Origin: Candidatus Nomurabacteria bacterium
GTDB lineage: Bacteria > Patescibacteriota > Minisyncoccia > Phycocordibacterales > UBA9973
Reading direction: 5' to 3'
Assembly (NCBI GenBank): GCA_020850295.1
Contig: JADZEV010000039.1
Span: forward strand, 1 to 28,370
DNA: 28,370 nt
The notes beneath the pieces were generated by a model. The model did not search any database, was not told where the DNA came from, and saw only the letters and a list, made by a program, of their open reading frames with translations. Shown one piece after another: positions 13,448 to 20,324 of the stretch. The position numbers and the translations under genes were made by a program. Position 1 is the stretch's first letter. Every line of letters starts with the position of its first letter.

Positions 13448-13519
13448 CTCCCCGGGTAGGATTCGAACCTACGGTCCATCGCTTAACAGGCGATTGCTTT
13501 ACCGCTAAGCTACCAGGGA
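13448..13519 (-). tRNA. tRNA-Asn (anticodon GTT)
   Basis: A 72-base cloverleaf on the minus strand. Acceptor TCCCTGG/CCGGGGA (one G-T wobble), D stem GCTT/AAGC, anticodon stem ATCGC/GCGAT with loop CTGTTAA (anticodon GTT), variable loop GGACC, T stem GTAGG/CCTAC with loop TTCGAAT, discriminator G. CCA is not encoded; CAA follows. The 3' end faces the cassette block, and the repeats there mimic it. Confidence 0.96.
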
Positions 13520-13579
13520 ATGAATTACGGTTCTATACTTATATCACAATTTTAGCCTTCAGAAAAGGGTTTTTGGCCT

Positions 13580-13813
13580 CTAAAGGCTGTCTATAACACT
13601 AGACATAGTCCTGCCTCCAGTGGGGCTTTTCCTAGGGTTAAACATAAACCATCCGTAACCTTCAGAAGCCACTTGGCCGTTATATTTATAGACATCTTCG
13701 CCCCACCAATAGCCTGGATACATAGTAGGGGAAACCCAAAGACCTTGGGCCATTAAAGGAATGGCATACCAACAAAATACGACTAGAAATATTATTGCTA
13801 AAATCTTACCCAT
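13580..13813 (-). CDS. Small exported or membrane-anchored hypothetical protein
   Basis: A 77-residue protein with an N-terminal hydrophobic segment (about residues 4-22, LAIIFLVVFCWYAIPLMAQ) that could be an uncleaved anchor or a signal peptide. The rest is small and aromatic (PTMYPGYWWGEDVYKYNG, GYGWFMFNP) and would lie outside the membrane. A weak AGGAT ribosome binding site lies 8 bases upstream of the ATG. I do not recognise the family. Its start region abuts the divergent hpf promoter. Confidence 0.6.
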   Translation of the reverse strand: MGKILAIIFLVVFCWYAIPLMAQGLWVSPTMYPGYWWGEDVYKYNGQVASEGYGWFMFNPRKSPTGGRTMSSVIDSL

Positions 13814-13859
13814 AATGCTATCCTACATTTTTTCAACAAAATCACAAATTTCTTGAAAA

Positions 13860-13868
13860 TGCTATAAT
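13860..13868 (+). promoter_or_regulatory. Extended -10 promoter of hpf, predicted leaderless
   Basis: TGC-TATAAT with TATAAT at 13863-13868, six bases before the ATG at 13875. No clear -35. Confidence 0.7.
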
Positions 13869-13874
13869 GAACAT

Positions 13875-14237
13875 ATGAATATTTCAATCAAAACAACAAA
13901 TATTGAATTAACACCAGCGCTTAAGGATTATACAGAAAAGCGAGTCTCTGGGATAAACAAATTTATCAAAGAGGATATAACTGCAAATGTTGAAATAGGT
14001 AAAACTACTAACCATCATAAAAACGGAGAAGACCTTTTTCGAGCGGAAGTAAATGTAACTACTTCTTTAGGAAAACAACTTCGAGCAGTTTCAGAAAAAG
14101 CTGATCTTTATGAAGCTATAGATGATGTCAGAGAACAAATGGTTAGAGAATTATCTTCTGCAAAAGGCAAGAAGGATGCTCTTTGGAAAAAAGGAGCAAG
14201 AAAGATAAAAAACATGATTAAAGGTTTTCGTAGTTAA
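13875..14237 (+). CDS. hpf: Ribosome hibernation-promoting factor (short HPF/YfiA type)
   Basis: A 120-residue protein of the S30AE family that binds the 30S decoding region and inactivates ribosomes during slow growth. It shows the typical start MNISIKTTNIELTPALKDYTEKRV, the middle strand RAEVNVTTSLGKQLRAVSEKADLYEAIDDV, and a Lys-rich tail. It lacks the C-terminal dimerisation domain of long HPF, so it is the short type. The 3' end overlaps the convergent fmt gene by 20 bases. Confidence 0.93.
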   Translation: MNISIKTTNIELTPALKDYTEKRVSGINKFIKEDITANVEIGKTTNHHKNGEDLFRAEVNVTTSLGKQLRAVSEKADLYEAIDDVREQMVRELSSAKGKKDALWKKGARKIKNMIKGFRS

Positions 14238-15033
14238 TACGCTTTCCGTTCTCAGGTATCACTTCTTCTATTACAAATTGCTCGCCATCTAGGTGGGCTT
14301 TTGTTATTTTGATCCGTTTTCCATCTTTGAAAAAATAAAGTCCCGGCCAAGATTGATAAGCTCTCCATTTTCTATCAAGCGTTATAGGGTCGTCGGTAAT
14401 TGAAATTTCTCCATCTTCTTTTGATATTTTGTGGCAATTTGTTGCTAGAGAATCATCTTGTTCTATTGGTAAAATAGAGTTTTTAAATATCTTATTTATC
14501 GTTGAAACCAAGAGTTTCAAGGCTTCATTATTTAGTTTTTCTCTTAAGCTTTCATTTGTTTCATTTTTCTCTATATCTACTTCTGATTTTACATATACAG
14601 GTCCAGTATCGAGTTTAAATCGCATTTTTTGTATAGCGATACCAGTTGTTTCGTCGCCGTTTAATATTGCACTCTCTACAGGAGTTGCTCCACGGTATTT
14701 CGGAAGAAGTGAATAGTGAATATTTATTGTGCCATATTTTGGTAAATCTATAATTTTTTCTGGGATTATTTTTCCATAAGCTATAACTACAAATAAATCC
14801 CAAGACTCACTTGATAATTCTTCGAAAAATTTTTCATCTAATTTCTCTGGTTGAAGAACTTTTATATCCTTCTCTTGCGCCCAAGTTTTTGGAGCAGGGG
14901 ATTTGAGTATCATTCCTCGACCTGAAGGTCTGTCTGGATTTGTAACTATTAAACTAGGAGTTAAGTCACCATCTTTCAAGGTGTTTAGAAAAGAAACGAT
15001 AAAATCCGGTGTTCCAAAAAAGGCAATTTTCAT
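14218..15033 (-). CDS. fmt: Methionyl-tRNA formyltransferase
   Basis: A 271-residue enzyme that formylates Met-tRNAfMet using 10-formyl-THF to start protein synthesis. The N-terminal Rossmann core begins MKIAFFGTPDF; the folate/catalytic segment is NIHYSLLPKYRGATPVESAILNG, with catalytic Asn and His in the NIHYS region, and LDTGPVYV follows. It is about 40 residues shorter than E. coli Fmt, mainly in the C-terminal tRNA-binding domain, which is common in reduced genomes. An extended -10 sits six bases before the ATG, so the mRNA is probably leaderless. It lies just downstream of def, the functional partner that removes the formyl group. Confidence 0.95.
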   Translation of the reverse strand: MKIAFFGTPDFIVSFLNTLKDGDLTPSLIVTNPDRPSGRGMILKSPAPKTWAQEKDIKVLQPEKLDEKFFEELSSESWDLFVVIAYGKIIPEKIIDLPKYGTINIHYSLLPKYRGATPVESAILNGDETTGIAIQKMRFKLDTGPVYVKSEVDIEKNETNESLREKLNNEALKLLVSTINKIFKNSILPIEQDDSLATNCHKISKEDGEISITDDPITLDRKWRAYQSWPGLYFFKDGKRIKITKAHLDGEQFVIEEVIPENGKRINYENL

Positions 15034-15039
15034 AAGGTT

Positions 15040-15048
15040 ATATTAGCA
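15040..15048 (-). promoter_or_regulatory. Extended -10 promoter of fmt, predicted leaderless
   Basis: Minus strand TGC-TAATAT with TAATAT at 15045-15040, then six bases (AACCTT) to the ATG at 15033. Confidence 0.6.
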
Positions 15049-15060
15049 TAACTAACTTTA

Positions 15061-15133
15061 TTTGTTTGCATGTATTTTATTCTCTGCGGATGCCTACGCA
15101 GAGTCCTCGATTCATAAAATACATACAAACAAA
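15061..15133. repeat. Large compound hairpin between def and fmt
   Basis: TTTGTTTGCATGTATTTTAT (15061-15080) pairs with 15114-15133, 19 of 20 bases. Inside, CTCTGCG-GATGCCTA-CGCAGAG (15082-15103) is a perfect 7-bp hairpin, followed by a 10-base unpaired TCCTCGATTC on one side only. It could act as a def terminator, but the AT-rich long arms and asymmetric side hairpin are more like a mobile palindromic repeat. Confidence 0.75.
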
Positions 15134-15147
15134 ATAGCCTAAAATAA

Positions 15148-15648
15148 TTATTTTTTAACTAGAGCTTCTGGTGGAATATCTTCTACATCAACAGCTTTGT
15201 CTATAAAAAGTACGCCGTTTAGGTGATCTGTTTCGTGTTGAAATATCTGTGCCAAAAGTCCTTTACCGCTCATGACAAACTCATTTCCCTCAGAGTTTAG
15301 CGCTTTAACTGTTGCTGTTAGACTTCTTTTGACCATGCCGTATTTCCATCGGACAGAAAGACATCCCTCAGAAACCATTTCTTTTTTCTTGCCAATTTTA
15401 GTAATAACAGGATTTATGAAAACCACATCATCTTTTGCTTTAGGCAGTACCTTTTTTGATACAACAAATATTCGCAATGGCACATCTATCTGAGGAGCAG
15501 CAATAGCAACACCATCTTCTTCACCATGTAAGAGCTTTTTCATTTTTTCTATAGTATCTCTTATTTCTTTAGAAGATATTTTAGAAATGGAAACTTCTTT
15601 GGCAATACCTCGAAGAGTTGCGTGTGGAGACTGAATAATAGTGTTCAT
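15148..15648 (-). CDS. def: Peptide deformylase
   Basis: A 166-residue metalloenzyme that removes the N-formyl group from nascent proteins. All three signature motifs are present: GVAIAAPQI (motif 1, usual form GxGxAAxQ), EGCLS (motif 2, metal-binding Cys) and QHETDH (motif 3, two metal-binding His and catalytic Glu). Length is typical. It starts four bases after the hisS stop, so it ends a lepB-hisS-def operon on the minus strand; fmt follows after a large hairpin and its own promoter. Confidence 0.96.
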   Translation of the reverse strand: MNTIIQSPHATLRGIAKEVSISKISSKEIRDTIEKMKKLLHGEEDGVAIAAPQIDVPLRIFVVSKKVLPKAKDDVVFINPVITKIGKKKEMVSEGCLSVRWKYGMVKRSLTATVKALNSEGNEFVMSGKGLLAQIFQHETDHLNGVLFIDKAVDVEDIPPEALVKK

Positions 15649-15652
15649 AAAA

Positions 15653-16951
15653 CTATTTTAAATGTTTAATATAGTTACTAAGTTCTGATTGAAGAACTGT
15701 TTCTTGTTCTCGTGTTTCCATATTTCGAACAATAACGCTTTGTTCCACAGCTTCTTTTTGGCCAAAGATTATGACATAAGGAGCACCTGATTTTTCAGCG
15801 ACAGCTAATTGGGCGCTCAAAGAATCTTTTGATAGTGATTGAGCTATAGGAATATGTGCTTTACGAAGAATTTCGATAACAGAAAGACTTTTTAACTTTG
15901 CTTCAAAACCAACTTGAATAAAATAGATTTTTGGTTTTTTCATTATTCGAGGAGCCAGATTCCTAAACCAAGGTCTTTCTATGAGTCTATCCATACCAAT
16001 AGATCCTCCCATAGCAGGTACATCTTTTTTTGATCCAATCATTTTTGCAAGATAGTCATATCTTCCACCGCCAGCTATTGTCATACTTGTTCCGTCTTCT
16101 TGTGTTTCTACAATCTCAAATACTGTATGGGTGTAGTAGGAGAGTCCTCGTACCAGTGTTTTATCTATTTGATAAGCGATACCTAGTTCATCCAAGTATT
16201 CTAAAACTTCTTTGAAATGCTTTTTGCCACTTGCTGAGAGAAAGGCCATAGAATCAGGCGCACCGAGATTTATTTCTTGTGTTTTAGGATCCTTTGAATC
16301 CAAGATTCTCATCGGATTTGTTTTTAATCTCTCTTGATCTATGGCTGGCAAATCTTTGATATGTTTTTTGTAGTAATTTGTTAACTCTTTTAGATAAGCA
16401 GGTCGAGAATCTTTGTCGCCTATAGAGTTTATTGTTACTACCAAATCCTTACCACCAGCTTCTTCTAAAATAGTATAAATAGTCTTGATAACAAGTGCAT
16501 CAACAACACTCTTTTCACTTCCTATAGCATCAACATCAAATTGGTAAAATTGTCGATAGCGACCTTTTTGTGGTTTGTCGTGTCGAAACACTGGTCCACT
16601 GTGGTACATCATGACTGGCTGAGGTTGGGATTGCATTCCTTGTTCTATGTAGCTTCGCATAAGCCCAGCAGTATGTTCTGGTCGCATAGCTAAGTGATCA
16701 CCACCCTTGGTCTTAAGGGTGTACATTTCCTTATCAATAATATCTGTACCAATACCAACAGCAGAAGTAAATGTTTCTTCGTGCTCTAGCACAGGAGTTT
16801 CTATAGGATTAAATCCATAATAAACAGCGACTTCTTGAGCCTTTTCAAATAAACCTTGAAACTTGTAATAGTCAGCGCCAAATATATCTCTCATACCTTT
16901 TGGACTACTTACTTCTTTTTGGGTTTTATTTTTTTCTGGTTTTTTATTCAT
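15653..16951 (-). CDS. hisS: Histidine--tRNA ligase
   Basis: A 432-residue class II aminoacyl-tRNA synthetase. The N-terminal MRDIFGADYYKFQ and ETPVLEHEETF regions, motif 2 region GPVFRHDKPQKGRYRQFYQFDVDAIG, the HisRS-specific LVRGLSYYTHTVFEI and the motif 3 region AGGGRYDYL are all visible, followed by the C-terminal anticodon-binding domain (YFIQVGFEAK to the end). The length is usual. The start overlaps lepB by eight bases and def follows four bases after its stop. Confidence 0.97.
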   Translation of the reverse strand: MNKKPEKNKTQKEVSSPKGMRDIFGADYYKFQGLFEKAQEVAVYYGFNPIETPVLEHEETFTSAVGIGTDIIDKEMYTLKTKGGDHLAMRPEHTAGLMRSYIEQGMQSQPQPVMMYHSGPVFRHDKPQKGRYRQFYQFDVDAIGSEKSVVDALVIKTIYTILEEAGGKDLVVTINSIGDKDSRPAYLKELTNYYKKHIKDLPAIDQERLKTNPMRILDSKDPKTQEINLGAPDSMAFLSASGKKHFKEVLEYLDELGIAYQIDKTLVRGLSYYTHTVFEIVETQEDGTSMTIAGGGRYDYLAKMIGSKKDVPAMGGSIGMDRLIERPWFRNLAPRIMKKPKIYFIQVGFEAKLKSLSVIEILRKAHIPIAQSLSKDSLSAQLAVAEKSGAPYVIIFGQKEAVEQSVIVRNMETREQETVLQSELSNYIKHLK

Positions 16952-17525
16952 AGTTTACTTTTCCTGGTAGATAATCTATTTCCTTTATTGGTAAAAGTCT
17001 GATCAAGGCGCGACCTCTTAAATCTTCTTTTGGAAGAGTGCCCCAAGAGCGAGAGTCGTAACTCCCTGATCTATTGTCGCCCATAACAAAGTATTGATCT
17101 TCCGGTACTTTTACTACTATGTTGTCTGAAGATTTGTGAGTTATAAAAGGCTCAGAAAGTGTAAATCCTTCGGGATTGTCTTTGTTTGTGATAGTCACAA
17201 TTTGTCCGTTTATAGAAACAGTGTCTCCAGGTAGACCGATAATTCTCTTGATGAAATATTTATCTGGTTCAGGCGGAGCTTTGAAAACTACAACATCACC
17301 ACGCTCTGGTCCTGAAAATCTATAAGTTACCTCATCTATCAAAAGATAGTTGCCGGTTTCTAAGGTAGGGCTCATAGAACTACCATTTACAACAAAGGGT
17401 CTAATGACGAATTGTTGTACTAGCATTGCTAAGACTACAGCTGTACCTATGTACGAAACATTTTCTAAGAAAATTCTAAACCTTGATTTACTGGTTACGG
17501 TTATTTGTGAAATGTTTTCTTCCAT
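16944..17525 (-). CDS. lepB: Signal peptidase I
   Basis: A 193-residue membrane-anchored serine protease that cleaves signal peptides of exported proteins. After one membrane helix (about residues 23-42) come NGSSMSPTL with catalytic Ser50, the catalytic-Lys region YFIKRIIGLPGD, and the GDNRSGSYDSRSWG signature. The frame extends upstream to 17828, but that part lies antisense to pth and lacks conservation; the ATG at 17525 follows a proper promoter and is chosen. It leads the lepB-hisS-def operon. Confidence 0.95.
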   Translation of the reverse strand: MEENISQITVTSKSRFRIFLENVSYIGTAVVLAMLVQQFVIRPFVVNGSSMSPTLETGNYLLIDEVTYRFSGPERGDVVVFKAPPEPDKYFIKRIIGLPGDTVSINGQIVTITNKDNPEGFTLSEPFITHKSSDNIVVKVPEDQYFVMGDNRSGSYDSRSWGTLPKEDLRGRALIRLLPIKEIDYLPGKVNYE

Positions 17526-17537
17526 AATATTGACCAT

Positions 17538-17566
17538 AGTATAGAGGAAAAATAGGAGCGCGACAA
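17538..17566 (-). promoter_or_regulatory. Promoter of lepB-hisS-def
   Basis: Minus strand TTGTCG (17566-17561), 17-base spacer, TATACT (17543-17538). It supports the lepB start at 17525 over the longer open frame. Confidence 0.65.
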
Positions 17567-17598
17567 GAAAGCATTTTTGTAGTTTAATTAAGTAATAT

Positions 17599-18162
17599 AT
17601 GGCAATAATTATTGGTTTGGGTAACCCAGGTAAAGAACATATTTTACAAAGGCATAATGTTGGTTTTATGGTTCTTGACACTCTTGCAGAAAAAAAAGAT
17701 TTCTCTTTTGAAGAGAAAAATACTTTTGATGCGCAAGTGGCAAAATACAGTGATTTGCTTTTGGTAAAACCACAAACGTATATGAATGATTCTGGTCTTT
17801 GTGCTAAAAAACTTTTTAAGCAATACAAAGAACTCCCAATAGTTGTTTATGATGATATCGATATAAATTTAGGAGAGGTGAAGTGCTCTTTTGCTCGCGG
17901 GGCAGGAGGGCACAATGGCGTGCAGAGCATTATTGATCACTTGGGTACTAAAGACTTTTTCCGTATCCGAGTCGGAGTACGACCAGTTCACGAAGAACTC
18001 AAAGACAAAATACTTCCACCAACAGGTTTTCAGGATTTTTTACTTTCAAACTTTGTTCCATTTGAAAATGAATTGAAAGAAAAGGGGATAAACAAAGCTG
18101 TAGAAATAATAGAAGCTCTAAAAACGAAATCTTTTGAAGATGTAATGAATGAGTTTAATTAA
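17599..18162 (+). CDS. pth: Peptidyl-tRNA hydrolase
   Basis: A 187-residue enzyme that releases peptides from prematurely dropped peptidyl-tRNA. Family landmarks are GLGNPG at residues 6-11, RHNVGF with catalytic His19, VKPQTYMNDSG, VVYDDIDINLG with the catalytic Asp, and GGHNGVQSII. The length is typical. It is divergent from lepB and the next gene starts two bases after its stop, so the pair is co-transcribed. Confidence 0.96.
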   Translation: MAIIIGLGNPGKEHILQRHNVGFMVLDTLAEKKDFSFEEKNTFDAQVAKYSDLLLVKPQTYMNDSGLCAKKLFKQYKELPIVVYDDIDINLGEVKCSFARGAGGHNGVQSIIDHLGTKDFFRIRVGVRPVHEELKDKILPPTGFQDFLLSNFVPFENELKEKGINKAVEIIEALKTKSFEDVMNEFN

Positions 18163-18164
18163 AA

Positions 18165-19145
18165 ATGGAAGAATTATTAACAAAAATAGAATACCTTTAT
18201 GGTTTAAGATTAGAATGGTTTGAAAAAGTTACAAAAGGTTTTTTATCAGAGAACCATGTTCTTATTGATAATCTAGGTAAGAAAAAATATTTTTTAAAAA
18301 GATATCGTTTTGATAAAGAAGAGAAAATAAAACAAATACATATTGCAAAAAACTTTTTTTATGAAAAAGGTATACCTGTGATTATTCCTTTAAAAAACAA
18401 GGAAGAAAAAACGTTTTTTTATTTTGATAACACTTATTTTGCATTGTTTCCTTTTATTGAGCCCAAGCATTTAGACAGAAAACAGCTATCTGACAACTCA
18501 ATTATTTCTTTGGGTAAAATGTTAGCAAATATCCATCTGGCTGGTAAAAATACAAATCTTCCTATAAATGAAAAATTTGAAGGTTGGAATAAAGATAAAC
18601 TTTTAAACAGGATTGAAGAATTGAAATTGGTTATAAATAATCATAATGATTTCGATATCTTAGCTTCAGAAGATATAAGTTTAAGAAAATCTATTATTAG
18701 TTTAAACTCAATAACATTTGAAAACATTGGCTTAAGTTCAGATCATTTAATACATGGAGATTATCACGGAGGTAATGTATTTTTTGATGAGAAAGGAGAA
18801 GTTTCTTATGTTTTTGATTTTGAAAAGACATTATATGCACCAAGAATGTTTGAACTATTTCGATCGTTAGTATTTATATTTTTCGGGGATAGTTTTAGCG
18901 AAGAAAATATCTTGAAAGCTAAGCTTTATTTAAGATCTTACATAGAAGTTTATCCAGCCTCAAAAGAAGAACTTGAAAAAGGATTTTTATTATTTTATCT
19001 TAGATTTGTCCATGGTCTTTGGGTTCAAACTGAGCACTATTTAAAAAATAATAATCGTGTAGATCAATTTCTAAAACAAGATTACGAAAGAATAAAATAT
19101 TTGTCGGAAAATCTTGATGAGCTAACAATTAAGTTGTTAGAATAA
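18165..19145 (+). CDS. APH/choline-kinase-like phosphotransferase
   Basis: A 326-residue protein-kinase-like fold of the aminoglycoside phosphotransferase family (PF01636 type). The catalytic loop is HLIHGDYHGGNVFF (about residues 192-205), matching H-G-D-x-H-x-x-N; VFDFEKTLY carries the metal-binding Asp. The N-terminal KYFLKRYRF contains the likely ATP-binding Lys. Natural substrates in this superfamily include homoserine, choline, thiamine and sugars, so drug resistance should not be assumed. It is in an operon with pth (2-base gap) and the following acetyltransferase. Confidence 0.85.
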   Translation: MEELLTKIEYLYGLRLEWFEKVTKGFLSENHVLIDNLGKKKYFLKRYRFDKEEKIKQIHIAKNFFYEKGIPVIIPLKNKEEKTFFYFDNTYFALFPFIEPKHLDRKQLSDNSIISLGKMLANIHLAGKNTNLPINEKFEGWNKDKLLNRIEELKLVINNHNDFDILASEDISLRKSIISLNSITFENIGLSSDHLIHGDYHGGNVFFDEKGEVSYVFDFEKTLYAPRMFELFRSLVFIFFGDSFSEENILKAKLYLRSYIEVYPASKEELEKGFLLFYLRFVHGLWVQTEHYLKNNNRVDQFLKQDYERIKYLSENLDELTIKLLE

Positions 19146-19154
19146 ATAAATATC

Positions 19155-19652
19155 ATGATTTATAAAATAATTAATGCTGAAAATGCAAATTGGAAAAAAT
19201 TTAAAGAAATAAGGTTAGAAGCGCTAAGAACAGATGAAAAAGCTTACGGTGTTTCTTATGACGAAGAAGTTCTAAAACCAGATTCTAGATGGCAAGAAGG
19301 GTTGGCTCGTAAAGAAAAACCACTATTTTTTATTGAATTAGAAAATGGTGAATATATTGGTATGGCTGGAGCAAAACCAATAGATGAAGAAGGTGCCTAT
19401 ATGTTAATTGCTGTTTATTTAAAAGAAAACTACAGAGGAAGAGGTTTGGCTAAAGAATTAATTGAATTTGTAGAAGATTTTTTACAGAAACAGAGAGTTC
19501 AAAAATTAGATTTAATGGTAAACAAAGAACAGTTACAAGCAGTTAATTTTTATAAAAAAATCGGATATAAAGTAATAAAAGAAATCAAAGATCAAAAAAT
19601 GGGTGATGGAAAACTTTACGATGAATTTTATATGTCTAAGCTGTTAAATTAA
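19155..19652 (+). CDS. GNAT family N-acetyltransferase
   Basis: A 165-residue acetyl-CoA-dependent acyltransferase. The acetyl-CoA pyrophosphate-binding motif is YRGRGLAKELI (about residues 94-104), preceded by the strand MLIAVYLKENYRG and followed by AVNFYKKIGYKV, the standard GNAT C-terminal motif. The N-terminal RLEALRTDEKAYGVSYDEE region is typical of the subfamily. The substrate is unknown. It starts nine bases after the phosphotransferase and ends at a bidirectional terminator, closing the pth operon. Confidence 0.92.
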   Translation: MIYKIINAENANWKKFKEIRLEALRTDEKAYGVSYDEEVLKPDSRWQEGLARKEKPLFFIELENGEYIGMAGAKPIDEEGAYMLIAVYLKENYRGRGLAKELIEFVEDFLQKQRVQKLDLMVNKEQLQAVNFYKKIGYKVIKEIKDQKMGDGKLYDEFYMSKLLN

Positions 19653-19676
19653 AAATCCGCTCAAAGAGCGGATTTT
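19652..19676. terminator. Bidirectional terminator
   Basis: AAAATCCGCTC-AAA-GAGCGGATTTT. The TGA stop codon of the minus-strand gene (19663-19661) lies inside the hairpin. Confidence 0.9.
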
Positions 19677-20236
19677 AAGATTGGAAAAAATAGTTTTTCT
19701 CCAGTTACATGGAAAGCTTGGGTTGTGTAATAATCCTCAAAATAATGCCATCCTTCAAATTTACTCCTTTTTTCAACCACAGATTGTCTGTTGTACTTTT
19801 CTCCTGCTCTGTAGGTAAAAATATTATGACCTGGTAAACAGATAAGATTTGGCTGATTGGTTATAATTTCTAAAATAGCATAAACCATTAAATGCTCTTT
19901 GATAGAAGTATCAAATAGAGGGTTGTCTTTAAATTTAAATTCAACGCCTTCTTGAGAGCACAGAAAGTTTCCTATTTGAGCTGAAGATATTTGTCCTTCT
20001 ATAGATAAACATCCAAGATCAAAAGGAGATATTTCATGACTATCGGGCCTTACTTCTAGAGCTATTTCAGCATCTAAAATCAAACCAAGAAATTCTTTTG
20101 TAAAATTAAATTTCTTTTTTTCCCGAAAGTTAGCAAGAAACTCTTTTAAATTTTCTGGAGGATTTATTCTTATAATTTCCAAGTTATTTAAGCTACCGTG
20201 TATCTTCCCATAATTGAATTTTTGTAGAACATCCAT
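19661..20236 (-). CDS. Hypothetical protein
   Basis: A 191-residue soluble protein I do not recognise, mixed alpha/beta with motifs SPFDLGCLSIEGQIS, NLICLPGHNIFTYRAGEKY and FEGWHYFEDYYTTQAFHVTGEKLFF. The frame reaches an ATG at 20299, but that codon lies inside the rpsA terminator hairpin and upstream of a TTGACA-16-TAGTAT promoter. The ATG at 20236 (MDVLQKFNYG) is therefore preferred. The C-terminus overlaps the shared terminator. Confidence 0.65.
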   Translation of the reverse strand: MDVLQKFNYGKIHGSLNNLEIIRINPPENLKEFLANFREKKKFNFTKEFLGLILDAEIALEVRPDSHEISPFDLGCLSIEGQISSAQIGNFLCSQEGVEFKFKDNPLFDTSIKEHLMVYAILEIITNQPNLICLPGHNIFTYRAGEKYNRQSVVEKRSKFEGWHYFEDYYTTQAFHVTGEKLFFPILKSAL

Positions 20237-20253
20237 AATATGTATTTTTTTCA

Positions 20254-20281
20254 ATACTATATTTTCTGAGTCTTTTGTCAA
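20254..20281 (-). promoter_or_regulatory. Promoter of the 19661-20236 gene
   Basis: Minus strand TTGACA (20281-20276), 16-base spacer, TAGTAT (20259-20254). It starts transcription about 10 bases before the ATG at 20236. Confidence 0.65.
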
Positions 20282-20284
20282 ATT

Positions 20285-20316
20285 AAAAATACCTCTCATA
20301 ATTGAGAGGTATTTTT
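20285..20316 (-). terminator. Terminator of rpsA
   Basis: AAAAATACCTCTC-ATAATT-GAGAGGTATTTTT, a 13-bp stem, nine bases after the rpsA stop; T-rich on the minus strand. Confidence 0.88.
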
Positions 20317-20324
20317 AATATTTT

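Noticed and set aside
8884..13519. CRISPR array
   Set aside because: Repeat intervals are 180-1,400 bp and hold genes, and no cas gene is present.
17526..17828. N-terminal extension of lepB to 17828
   Set aside because: It lies antisense to conserved pth and upstream of a TTGTCG-17-TATACT promoter; normal signal peptidase length and start fit 17525.
18165..19145. Aminoglycoside resistance gene
   Set aside because: The kinase fold is clear, but the position in an operon with pth and the wide substrate range of the family do not support a resistance call.
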